Assembly: GCF_014650575.1 (NCBI RefSeq)
Contig: NZ_BMVF01000001.1
Span: 248,001-312,000 of the forward strand
Reading direction: 5' to 3'
DNA from: Streptomyces naganishii JCM 4654
GTDB taxonomy: Bacteria; Actinomycetota; Actinomycetes; Streptomycetales; Streptomycetaceae
Length of the DNA stretch: 64,000 nt
Shown here: one piece after another, positions 58,701-64,000 of the stretch
Position numbering within the stretch: the first letter of the stretch is position 1
How the letters are laid out: every line of letters begins with the position of its first letter
Notes under the pieces: generated by a model
What the model was told of the DNA's origin: nothing
The model's input: the letters and a program-made list of their open reading frames with translations, nothing else
The model's database searches: none
Program-made: the position numbers and the translations under genes

Positions 58701-59272
58701 CGCTCTTCGGCCTGGAGCACGTGCTGGCCGACAAGGCCGACGCCGGCATCGCCCAGCTCACCGGCGGCGAGCACGCCGACGGCGCGGTGGTCACCATCGG
58801 CGGCATCATCTCCGGCCTCCAGCGCAAGATGACCAAGCAGGGCAACGCCTGGGCGATCGCCACCGTCGAGGACCTGGCCGGCTCCATCGAGTGCATGTTC
58901 TTCCCGGCGACCTACCAGCTGGTGTCGACGCAACTCGTCGAGGACGCCGTGGTGTTCGTCAAGGGCCGGCTCGACAAGCGCGAGGACGTGCCCCGCCTGG
59001 TCGCGATGGAGCTGATGGTCCCCGACCTGTCCAACGCGGGCGCCAACGCGCCGGTGGTCCTCACCATCCCCGCCCTGAAGGTCACCCCGCCCATGGTCAG
59101 CCGCCTCGGCGAGATCCTCAGCCACCACAAGGGCGACAGCGAGGTCCGGATCAAGCTCCAGGGGCCGCGCAAGACCACCGTGCTGCGCCTGGACCGGCAC
59201 CGGGTCAAGCCCGACCCGGCGCTCTTCGGCGACCTGAAGGTGCTGCTCGGCCCGTCCTGCCTGGCCGGCTGA
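55733..59272 (+). CDS. dnaE: DNA polymerase III alpha subunit DnaE
   Basis: DnaE is the replicative polymerase. The 1179-residue protein begins with a PHP domain (THLHVHTQYSLLDG, then SDHGNL). The polymerase palm has GPGRGSAAGS and PDVDIDFD (D417, D419 and D421 region, catalytic aspartates) plus DFLGLRNLT. The fingers have YRPGPMG and the tandem HhH follows. The C-terminal OB domain (VTIGGIISGLQRKMTKQGNAWAIATVED) binds single-stranded DNA. The size matches the essential DnaE1 type, not the DnaE2 damage-inducible type. The start is GTG 55733 with GGAGG 8 nt upstream. Confidence 0.97.
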   Translation: MSKPPFTHLHVHTQYSLLDGAARLKDMFNACNEMGMTHIAMSDHGNLHGAYDFFHSAQKAGVTPIIGIEAYVAPESRRNKRKILWGQPHQKRDDVSGSGGYTHKTMWAVNSTGLHNLFRLSSDAYAEGWLQKWPRMDKETIAQWSEGIVASTGCPSGEVQTRLRLGHFDEALKAAADYQDIFGKDRYFLELMDHGIDIEHRVREGLLDIGRKLGIPPLVTNDSHYTYAHEAGAHDALLCIQTGKNLSDPDRFKFDGTGYYLKSTEEMYAIDSSDAWQEGCANTLLVAEMVDTTGMFQKRDLMPKFDIPEGYTEVTWFKEEVRRGMERRYPGGIPEDRQKQADYEMDVIISMGFPGYFLVVADFIMWAKNNGIAVGPGRGSAAGSIVAYAMGITDLDPIPHGLIFERFLNPERISMPDVDIDFDERRRVEVIRYVTEKYGADKVAMIGTYGTIKAKNAIKDSARVLGYPYAMGDRITKAMPADVLGKGIPLSGITDPEHPRYSEAGEVRAMYENEPDVKKVIDTARGVEGLVRQMGVHAAGVIMSSETITEHVPVWVRHTDGVTITQWDYPSCESLGLLKMDFLGLRNLTIMDNAVKMVKSNKGIDIDLLSLPLDDPTTFDLLQRGDTLGVFQFDGGPMRSLLRLMKPDNFEDISAVSALYRPGPMGMNSHTNYALRKNGQQDITPIHPELEAPLKEVLDVTYGLIVYQEQVQKAAQIIAGYSLGEADILRRVMGKKKPEELAKNFTIFQAGARKNGYSDEAIQALWDVLVPFAGYAFNKAHSAAYGLVSYWTAYLKANHPAEYMAALLTSVKDDKDKSAVYLNECRRMGIRVLPPNVNESESNFAAQGDDVILFGLSAVRNVGTNVVESIIKCRKAKGKYASFPDYLDKVDAVVCNKRTTESLIKAGAFDTMGHTRKGLTAQYEPMIDNVVAVKRKEAEGQFDLFGGMGEETGSEPGFGLDVEFSTEEWDKTYLLAQEREMLGLYVSDHPLFGLEHVLADKADAGIAQLTGGEHADGAVVTIGGIISGLQRKMTKQGNAWAIATVEDLAGSIECMFFPATYQLVSTQLVEDAVVFVKGRLDKREDVPRLVAMELMVPDLSNAGANAPVVLTIPALKVTPPMVSRLGEILSHHKGDSEVRIKLQGPRKTTVLRLDRHRVKPDPALFGDLKVLLGPSCLAG

Positions 59273-59298
59273 CGGCGCGGCCGGCCGGCGACGCGGAC

Positions 59299-59333
59299 GA
59301 GGGGCGTGCCCGAAGCGACCGGGTACGCCCCTC
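59299..59333. terminator. Terminator between dnaE and the small basic protein gene
   Basis: GAGGGGCGT-g-CCCG pairs with CGGG-t-ACGCCCCTC around a 7-nt loop. It serves convergent transcripts. Confidence 0.8.
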
Positions 59334-59372
59334 GCCGGTGCCGGGGCTCGTTCAACGGCCCCCGGCAGGCGC

Positions 59373-59546
59373 TCAGTTGTGGCCGAAGCGCTTCTGACGG
59401 CCCTTGCGGGCCATCTCGGTGGGACTCAGCTGCGGGGCGTGGTGCTCGGGCTGCGGTTCCGTGACGGAGTGCTCCGTCTCCTGCGGGCCGTTCGCGGCCA
59501 CGGTCGCCTTCTGCCTGCTGCGGTCCTGCTTCCGGTTCTTGGCCAT
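59373..59546 (-). CDS. Small basic protein of unknown function
   Basis: The protein has 57 residues, MAKNRKQDRSRQK at the start and MARKGRQKRFGHN at the end, with a hydrophilic Glu/Gln/Pro-rich middle. There are no hydrophobic segments; both ends are Lys/Arg-rich, which suggests nucleic-acid or ribosome association (inference). ATG 59546 has GGAGG 9 nt upstream; a TTG at 59555 in frame is less likely. It is convergent with dnaE. Confidence 0.75.
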   Translation of the reverse strand: MAKNRKQDRSRQKATVAANGPQETEHSVTEPQPEHHAPQLSPTEMARKGRQKRFGHN

Positions 59547-59769
59547 GGTGATCAACCTCCAAGGGGGATCTAGGGGCCAGGGCCGGGACCAGATTCACAT
59601 AGCCTGATAATGAACGCATGTCGGACAATTACCGTATGTGACAGGGGTGGTCGGGTCCGCCCTTCCCGAAACGCCACGCCGAAGATCGAGTTCGGGCCGT
59701 TAACCCCGCCAAGGTCGGGCAGACTCGAAGCAAGCCCGAAGCAAACCTCCCGGAAAGAGGGTGGATCGC

Positions 59770-60984
59770 GTGGACCGCTGCATCGTCCTGGTGGACGCCG
59801 GGTATCTGCTGGGGGCCGCCGCCAGTCTCCTCGCCGGGGAGCCGTCCCGGTCCCGGATCACCGTGGACCACACCGCACTCGTCCAGGGGCTGCGCGAACA
59901 GGCCGAGTCCGACACGGAGCGGCCGCTGCTGCGCATCTACTGGTTCGACGGCGCCCCCGACCGCGTGCCGCAGCCCGAGCACCGCAGGCTGCGCGTGATG
60001 CCCCGGGTCACCGTGCGGCTCGGCGCGCTGACCCGCAGCGACGGGCGGTGGGCGCAGAAGGGCGTCGACGCAGCCATGCACGCCGAACTGACCGAGCTGG
60101 CCCGCAACCGCGCCTGCTCGGACGTGGTCCTGGTGACCGGGGACGGCGACCTGCTGCCGGGCATGATGGCCGCCAAGGAGCACGGGGTCGCGGTGCACCT
60201 GTGGGCGGTGCAGGCCGCCGACGGCGACTACAACCAGTCCGAGGACCTCGTCGCCGAGGCCGACGAACGGCGCGTGCTGGACCGTACGTGGATCACCAAG
60301 GCCGTACGCGCCAAGGAGCTCGGCGGCGTCTGCGCGCCGCCGCCCGTGCCGCGGCCGGAGATCGCCGCGATCCTCTCCGCGCCCCTGCCCGAGTCCGGCC
60401 TCGGCGCCACGGCCGAGCGGCCCGCCGAGGAGCGGCCGCACCCCGACACGGCCCGCGCCGGCGCCGGGGAACGGGTGCCGGCGGCGAAGGGCGTGCCCAC
60501 GCCCAAGGACCTCGCCGCGCTGCGCGCCCCCGGCGCCCAGCAGGCCGCCCAGCAGCCCGCGAGCGCGACCCTGCGCTGGTCCTCGGACCGTGGCTGGGTC
60601 GACCGTCCGGGCGTGGCCTCCGAGCCGCCCGAGGCCGCCTCCATGCCCACCCTGGCCCAGCTCACCACGGCCGAGCAGCGCTGGGCGGACCGCGAGGAGG
60701 ACATCACCACCGTCGGCGGTGACCCGTACGAGGTGGGACAGGTGTTCGCACGCCGGTGGGTGGAGCGGCTCGGCGACCAGCCGCACCTGCCGAAGCTGTC
60801 CGCGATGTACCCGCGCATCCCCCACCGCATCGACGGCGAGCTGCTCCGCTACGCCGCCCGCTTCGGCCTGCTCGCCCACAAGGACGACCAGATCGACGAA
60901 CACGACCGCTACGCGATCCGGGCGGGCTTCTGGCGCGAGATCGACGTCCGCACCGGCGCGGAGCACGCCCCGGCCGGCGACTGA
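59770..60984 (+). CDS. NYN-domain (PIN-like) putative ribonuclease
   Basis: The protein has 404 residues. The N-terminal 180 or so form an NYN/LabA-type domain: RCIVLVDAGYLLG with the first Asp (D9), QKGVDAAMHAELTELA and SDVVLVTGDGDLLPGMMAAKEHGVAVHLWAVQ, which supply the acidic metal-binding residues of PIN-like nucleases. A Pro/Ala-rich linker (about 200-285) leads to a C-terminal domain (about 300-395, VGQVFARRWVERLGDQPHLP and RIDGELLRYAARFGLLAHKD) that looks like an OST-HTH/winged-helix RNA-binding module. The start is GTG 59770 after AAGAGGG. The RNA target is unknown. Confidence 0.87.
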   Translation: MDRCIVLVDAGYLLGAAASLLAGEPSRSRITVDHTALVQGLREQAESDTERPLLRIYWFDGAPDRVPQPEHRRLRVMPRVTVRLGALTRSDGRWAQKGVDAAMHAELTELARNRACSDVVLVTGDGDLLPGMMAAKEHGVAVHLWAVQAADGDYNQSEDLVAEADERRVLDRTWITKAVRAKELGGVCAPPPVPRPEIAAILSAPLPESGLGATAERPAEERPHPDTARAGAGERVPAAKGVPTPKDLAALRAPGAQQAAQQPASATLRWSSDRGWVDRPGVASEPPEAASMPTLAQLTTAEQRWADREEDITTVGGDPYEVGQVFARRWVERLGDQPHLPKLSAMYPRIPHRIDGELLRYAARFGLLAHKDDQIDEHDRYAIRAGFWREIDVRTGAEHAPAGD

Positions 60985-61181
60985 CCCCACCACGAGCGGT
61001 GCTGCCGGTGCTGGGGCCGGTGGGCGTCGGTGCCGGGGCGAAGGGACCCCTGTCACGGGGGACGGCCGACGGCGCGGTGGGGGACGGTGGGCGGCCCGGT
61101 GTGGGACGGTGGGCCTGGAAGGTCCGGCCGAAGCGGCCCCAAGGACGAGTAAAGGGCTCGGACCACGTACTCTCGTCCTTT
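60985..61181. other. G-rich spacer before the ABC exporter genes
   Basis: This 197-nt spacer has two near-identical GGACGGTGGGC words within a GGTG-rich plus strand (61071-61120). A TACTCT box (61168-61173) lies 8 nt before the ABC gene's GTG and could be its -10. No gene is seen. Confidence 0.4.
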
Positions 61182-62201
61182 GTGAGTAAGCGCGCTGCAC
61201 CCGGACTTCGGCACACGGACGACGTGGTGTGCGCGGTGCGCGGACTGACCAAGACCTACGCGGCCGTGCGCGCACGGCGCGGCGCGCCCGGGACGCCCGA
61301 GGTGCGGGCCACCGACGACGTGGCCCTCGACATCCGGCGCGGCGAGATCTTCGGGCTGCTCGGCCCGAACGGCGCCGGCAAGTCCACCCTCGTACGCCAG
61401 CTCACCGGGCTGATGCGCCCCGACCGGGGCAGCGTCGAGATCCTCGGCCACGACATCGTCGCCCACCCCGAGCGGGCCGCCCGCATCCTCGCCTACCTGG
61501 GCCAGGAGTCCAGCGCCCTGGACGAACTGACCGTGGCGCTCGCCGCCGAGACCACCGGGCGGCTGCGCGGCCTCGACCTGCGCCGGGCGCGCGCCGAGCG
61601 GGACGCCGTCCTGGAGGAACTGGGCCTCACGCCCATCGCCGGGCGGCCGCTGAAGAAGCTCTCCGGCGGCCAGCGGCGCCTCGCCTGCTTCGCCGCCGCC
61701 CTGGTCGGCGAGCGGCCCCTGCTCGTCCTGGACGAGCCCACCACCGGCATGGACCCCGTGGCGCGGCGCGCGGTGTGGTCCGCCGTCGACCGCAGGCGCG
61801 CCGAGCGCGGCACCACCGTGCTGCTCGTCACCCACAACGTCATCGAGGCCGAGACCGTGCTCGACCGGGTCGCCGTCCTCGACCAGGGCCGGGTCATCGC
61901 CTGCGACACCCCGGCCGGGCTCAAGGAGCGGGTGGCCGGAGAGGTGCGCGTGGAGCTGGTGTGGCGCGAGAGCCCGCCGCTGCAGGTGCCGGAGGTCGCC
62001 GCGCTGCGGCAGCGCGCCGTGGAGGCGGGCCGCCGCTGGACGCTGCGCCTGGCGCCCGAGGAGGCCCGTGCCGCCGTCGCCACCGTCACCGGCGGGGCCG
62101 CCTTCGCCGCCCTGGACGACTTCACCCTCGCCACGCCCAGCCTGGAGGACGTCTACCTGGCGCTCGGCGGCGCGGCCCAGCAGGGGCTGGTGCGGGCATG
62201 A
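61182..62201 (+). CDS. ABC transporter ATP-binding protein (exporter type)
   Basis: The protein has 339 residues. Walker A is GLLGPNGAGKSTLV (G61-S68), the signature LKKLSGGQRRLACFAAAL, Walker B LLVLDEPTTGMDP, and the switch LLVTHNVIEAE. All are intact, so it should hydrolyse ATP. The C-terminal 85 residues form the extra domain of DrrA/CcmA-type exporters. The start is GTG 61182, probably leaderless or nearly so. It pairs with the permease gene 88 nt downstream. Drug, lipid or peptide export are options; the substrate is unknown. Confidence 0.92.
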   Translation: MSKRAAPGLRHTDDVVCAVRGLTKTYAAVRARRGAPGTPEVRATDDVALDIRRGEIFGLLGPNGAGKSTLVRQLTGLMRPDRGSVEILGHDIVAHPERAARILAYLGQESSALDELTVALAAETTGRLRGLDLRRARAERDAVLEELGLTPIAGRPLKKLSGGQRRLACFAAALVGERPLLVLDEPTTGMDPVARRAVWSAVDRRRAERGTTVLLVTHNVIEAETVLDRVAVLDQGRVIACDTPAGLKERVAGEVRVELVWRESPPLQVPEVAALRQRAVEAGRRWTLRLAPEEARAAVATVTGGAAFAALDDFTLATPSLEDVYLALGGAAQQGLVRA

Positions 62202-62289
62202 GCGCGCGGGCCGCCGGATCCGTAGGGGACTGTGCGGGCGCCGGGGGGAACCCGTCCGGTGCCGACGACGCGAAGAGGAGCAGTGCGAC

Positions 62290-63117
62290 GTGAGTGCCGT
62301 ACCCACCGGTGTGGCCGCACGGCCCGCGCCGGCCGCCGAGGACACCGGCACCCGCCGGGCGGCGGCCGAGCTCGGGCCGCGCGCGCGGCTGTGGCCGTCC
62401 CTGGCCGCCGTCTACCGTGCCCAGCTGTCCCGCGCGCGTGTGGCCAGGATCCCGCTGCTGTTCGTGGCGACCTTCCAGTCCGTCGGCATCATGATCATGA
62501 TGCGGGGCGTGGTCAGCGGCGGCGGCGAGGCCGAGTACGTGGTGTCGGGCGCGTCCGTCGTCGTCGTCGCCTACGTGGCCCTCAACCTGCTCTCGCAGTA
62601 CTTCGGGCACCTGCGCTTCAGCGGCGGGCTCGACCACTACGCGACGCTGCCGGTGCCGCCGGCGGCCGTGGTGCTGGGCGCGGCGGCCGCGTACGCGTCG
62701 TTCACCGTGCCCGGCACGATGGTCACCGCCGTGTTCGGCTGCCTGCTCTTCGGGCTGCCGCTCGGCAACCTGTGGGTGCTCCTCGCCGTCGTCCCGCTCG
62801 CGGGCGCCGCGCTCTCCGGACTGGGCGCGGCCTGCGGACTGCTCGCACCGCGACCCGAACTGGCCACGCTGCTCGGCCAGTTGGGCATGTCCGCCGCGCT
62901 GCTCCTCGGTGTCCTCCCGCCCGACCGCATGCCCGAGGCGGTACGGTTCGCACGTGACCTGCTGCCCTCGACGTACGGCGTGGAGGCCTACGCCCGCACC
63001 TTCGGCGGCAGCCCCGACTGGGCGTACGTCGCCGGTGACATGGCCGTCTGCGCCGGGGTGGGGGTGGTCTCGCTGGCCGTCGCCACCTGGGCCTACCGGC
63101 GGGCGGCCGTCCGGTGA
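62290..63117 (+). CDS. ABC-2 type transporter permease
   Basis: The protein has 275 residues with a 40-residue cytoplasmic N-terminus and six membrane helices (from about 55 to 270). The layout and the closing LLPSTYGVEAYARTFGG motif are typical of ABC-2 (DrrB-like) permeases, where this segment precedes the last helix. The start is GTG 62290 with GAGGAG 9 nt upstream. It works with the ATPase encoded just before it. Confidence 0.9.
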   Translation: MSAVPTGVAARPAPAAEDTGTRRAAAELGPRARLWPSLAAVYRAQLSRARVARIPLLFVATFQSVGIMIMMRGVVSGGGEAEYVVSGASVVVVAYVALNLLSQYFGHLRFSGGLDHYATLPVPPAAVVLGAAAAYASFTVPGTMVTAVFGCLLFGLPLGNLWVLLAVVPLAGAALSGLGAACGLLAPRPELATLLGQLGMSAALLLGVLPPDRMPEAVRFARDLLPSTYGVEAYARTFGGSPDWAYVAGDMAVCAGVGVVSLAVATWAYRRAAVR

Positions 63118-63151
63118 CGCGCCGCACGGACCCAACTGGCACGATGACAGG

Positions 63152-63877
63152 GTGACCGCTCCGTTGACTCCACCTCCGCCGCCGCACCAGCGGCCCTCGC
63201 AGCCCTCCCGGCCCTCCGAGGCCGCCGGGACCGCCCACGAGCAGGCCTGGCACGTGCCGCCCGCCGGAGCCGGCGCGGCCGGAAGCGCCGGCGAACAGGA
63301 CGGCCCCGGGATGAGGACCGAAATCCGCGAGGCCGCCGTGGTCACCGTGGCGGTCGCGCTCGGCGGGGTGCTCCTCGGGCTGCTGTGGTGGTGGCTCGCG
63401 CCCCAGGTGCCGCTGGTCGCGGACGTGTCCGGCAACAGCTGGATCGTCTACCTCAAGGACACCGAGGGCGAGCAGGCGATCGGCGTCGACGGAACGTTCA
63501 CGCTGCTCGCCCTCGCCTTCGGCGTGGTCAGCGCCGTGGCGGTGTTCCTCGCCCGGCGGCGCGGGGGAGTGCCGCTGGTGATCGGCCTGTGTGTGGGCGC
63601 GCTGCTCGGCTCGCTGCTCGCCTGGCGGCTCGGCGTGTGGCTCGGCCCCGAGCACGACGTGATCGCCCACGCCAAGGCCGTGGGCAAGGGCGTCACCTTC
63701 CCGGCCCCCCTGAAGCTCGGCGCCAAGGGCGCGCTCCTCGCCTGGCCCCTGGCCGCCCTGGTCGTCCACCTCGGCGTGACGGCCCTCTTCGGGCCCCGCG
63801 ACCCGGAACCCGAGCCCTACGGCCACACTCCCCACCCCGGCCCGGACCCGGAGCCGCACGACGGCCGGACCCGCTGA
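63152..63877 (+). CDS. DUF2567 membrane protein
   Basis: The protein has 241 residues. A Pro-rich cytoplasmic N-terminus (1-55) is followed by four membrane helices (about 62-84, 118-136, 143-162 and 193-212). Between the first two, VYLKDTEGEQAIGVDGTFTLLALAFG is the conserved extracytoplasmic motif of DUF2567. The C-terminus is Pro/His-rich. A CACGAT box ends 6 nt before GTG 63152, so the mRNA may be leaderless. Function is unknown; it follows the ABC exporter by 34 nt. Confidence 0.8.
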   Translation: MTAPLTPPPPPHQRPSQPSRPSEAAGTAHEQAWHVPPAGAGAAGSAGEQDGPGMRTEIREAAVVTVAVALGGVLLGLLWWWLAPQVPLVADVSGNSWIVYLKDTEGEQAIGVDGTFTLLALAFGVVSAVAVFLARRRGGVPLVIGLCVGALLGSLLAWRLGVWLGPEHDVIAHAKAVGKGVTFPAPLKLGAKGALLAWPLAALVVHLGVTALFGPRDPEPEPYGHTPHPGPDPEPHDGRTR

Positions 63878-63891
63878 CACCGGGAGTTGCG

Positions 63892-63914
63892 GCGCGGGCC
63901 TGTCAGGCCCGCGC
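63892..63914. terminator. Convergent terminator overlapping the ybaK-like stop
   Basis: A perfect 9-bp stem, GCGCGGGCC / GGCCCGCGC, has the loop TGTCA, and the loop contains the stop codon of the minus-strand gene. It lies 14 nt after the DUF2567 stop. Confidence 0.75.
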
Positions 63915-64000
63915 GATGGGTGACAGGGTCGCCGACGTGAGGTCGGCCAGGACCGTCGGGGACAGTTCGATCTCCAGGCCCCGGCGGCCCGCCGAGACGC
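63903..64000 (-). CDS. YbaK-like aminoacyl-tRNA deacylase (partial C-terminus)
   Basis: Only the last 31 residues are in the window: VSAGRRGLEIELSP, then a terminal helix ending LSPIARA. The VSAGRRGLEIEL strand and the following ADLTSATLSPIA helix are the usual end of YbaK/EbsC proteins, which hydrolyse mischarged Cys-tRNA-Pro or related species. The rest lies beyond the right edge. With so little sequence the family call is moderate. Confidence 0.65.
   Translation of the reverse strand, partial: VSAGRRGLEIELSPTVLADLTSATLSPIARA

Noticed and set aside
55388-59200. 1270-codon open frame opposite dnaE
   Set aside because: It is the mirror of the dnaE reading frame, with shadow-type composition and no start context. 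dnaE itself has all polymerase motifs.

Overview
The window is high-GC actinobacterial DNA and looks like the chromosomal core of a Streptomyces. The grounds are strong GC bias at third codon positions, many GTG starts, 4-nt GTGA/ATGA gene overlaps, apparently leaderless promoters, and a division/cell-wall (dcw) cluster running into sepF-ylmG-divIVA. No rRNA, tRNA, CRISPR array, prophage or intact insertion sequence is visible. One 224-bp MITE-like element is present.

Layout. 1-2000 (minus): thiO-thiS-thiG behind a TPP riboswitch. 2000-6850 (plus): FAD oxidoreductase, Rv2175c-type DNA-binding protein, thiE, metF and a Tyr/Gly/Gln-rich membrane protein. 6850-12460 (minus): a phytoene-desaturase-like oxidoreductase, then a TetR regulator with a YhgE/Pip-type membrane protein and a degenerate ABC ATPase. 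A palindromic operator overlaps the ABC promoter. 12550-14800 (plus): SAV_6107-type HEPN protein, methyltransferase, DUF3040 protein. 14810-19680 (minus): the translationally coupled set MoxR ATPase - DUF58 - DUF3488/transglutaminase. 19910-20460 (minus): beta-carbonic anhydrase.

20600-38900 (plus) is the dcw cluster: rsmH, ftsL, ftsI, murE, murF, mraY, murD, ftsW, murG, ftsQ, ftsZ, pgeF, yggS-like, sepF, ylmG, divIVA. It ends at an 18-bp-stem terminator. These genes make the lipid-linked peptidoglycan precursor (MurE/F/D, MraY, MurG), polymerise and cross-link it at the septum (FtsW, FtsI), place and stabilise the Z-ring (FtsZ, SepF, FtsQ, FtsL) and direct polar growth (DivIVA). ftsZ has its own promoter region. 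No mraZ is seen upstream of rsmH.

38900-47730: ileS (minus), preceded by a translational T-box riboswitch; then a DksA-type zinc-finger protein with a histone-like tail, lspA, rluD, a GNAT acetyltransferase and a Na+/H+ antiporter (plus). 47800-55500: SDR, MscS channel, hydrolase, PhoD phosphatase, the MITE-like element at the stop codon of a DsbA-like gene, an unrecognised membrane protein and a DUF2252 protein. 55700-64000: dnaE, a small basic protein, an NYN-domain protein, an ABC exporter pair, a DUF2567 protein and the tail of a YbaK-like deacylase.

Start codons were chosen from Shine-Dalgarno spacing, overlaps and leaderless -10 positions; uncertain ones are flagged. Gene names come from recognising conserved motifs by eye; no database search was possible.
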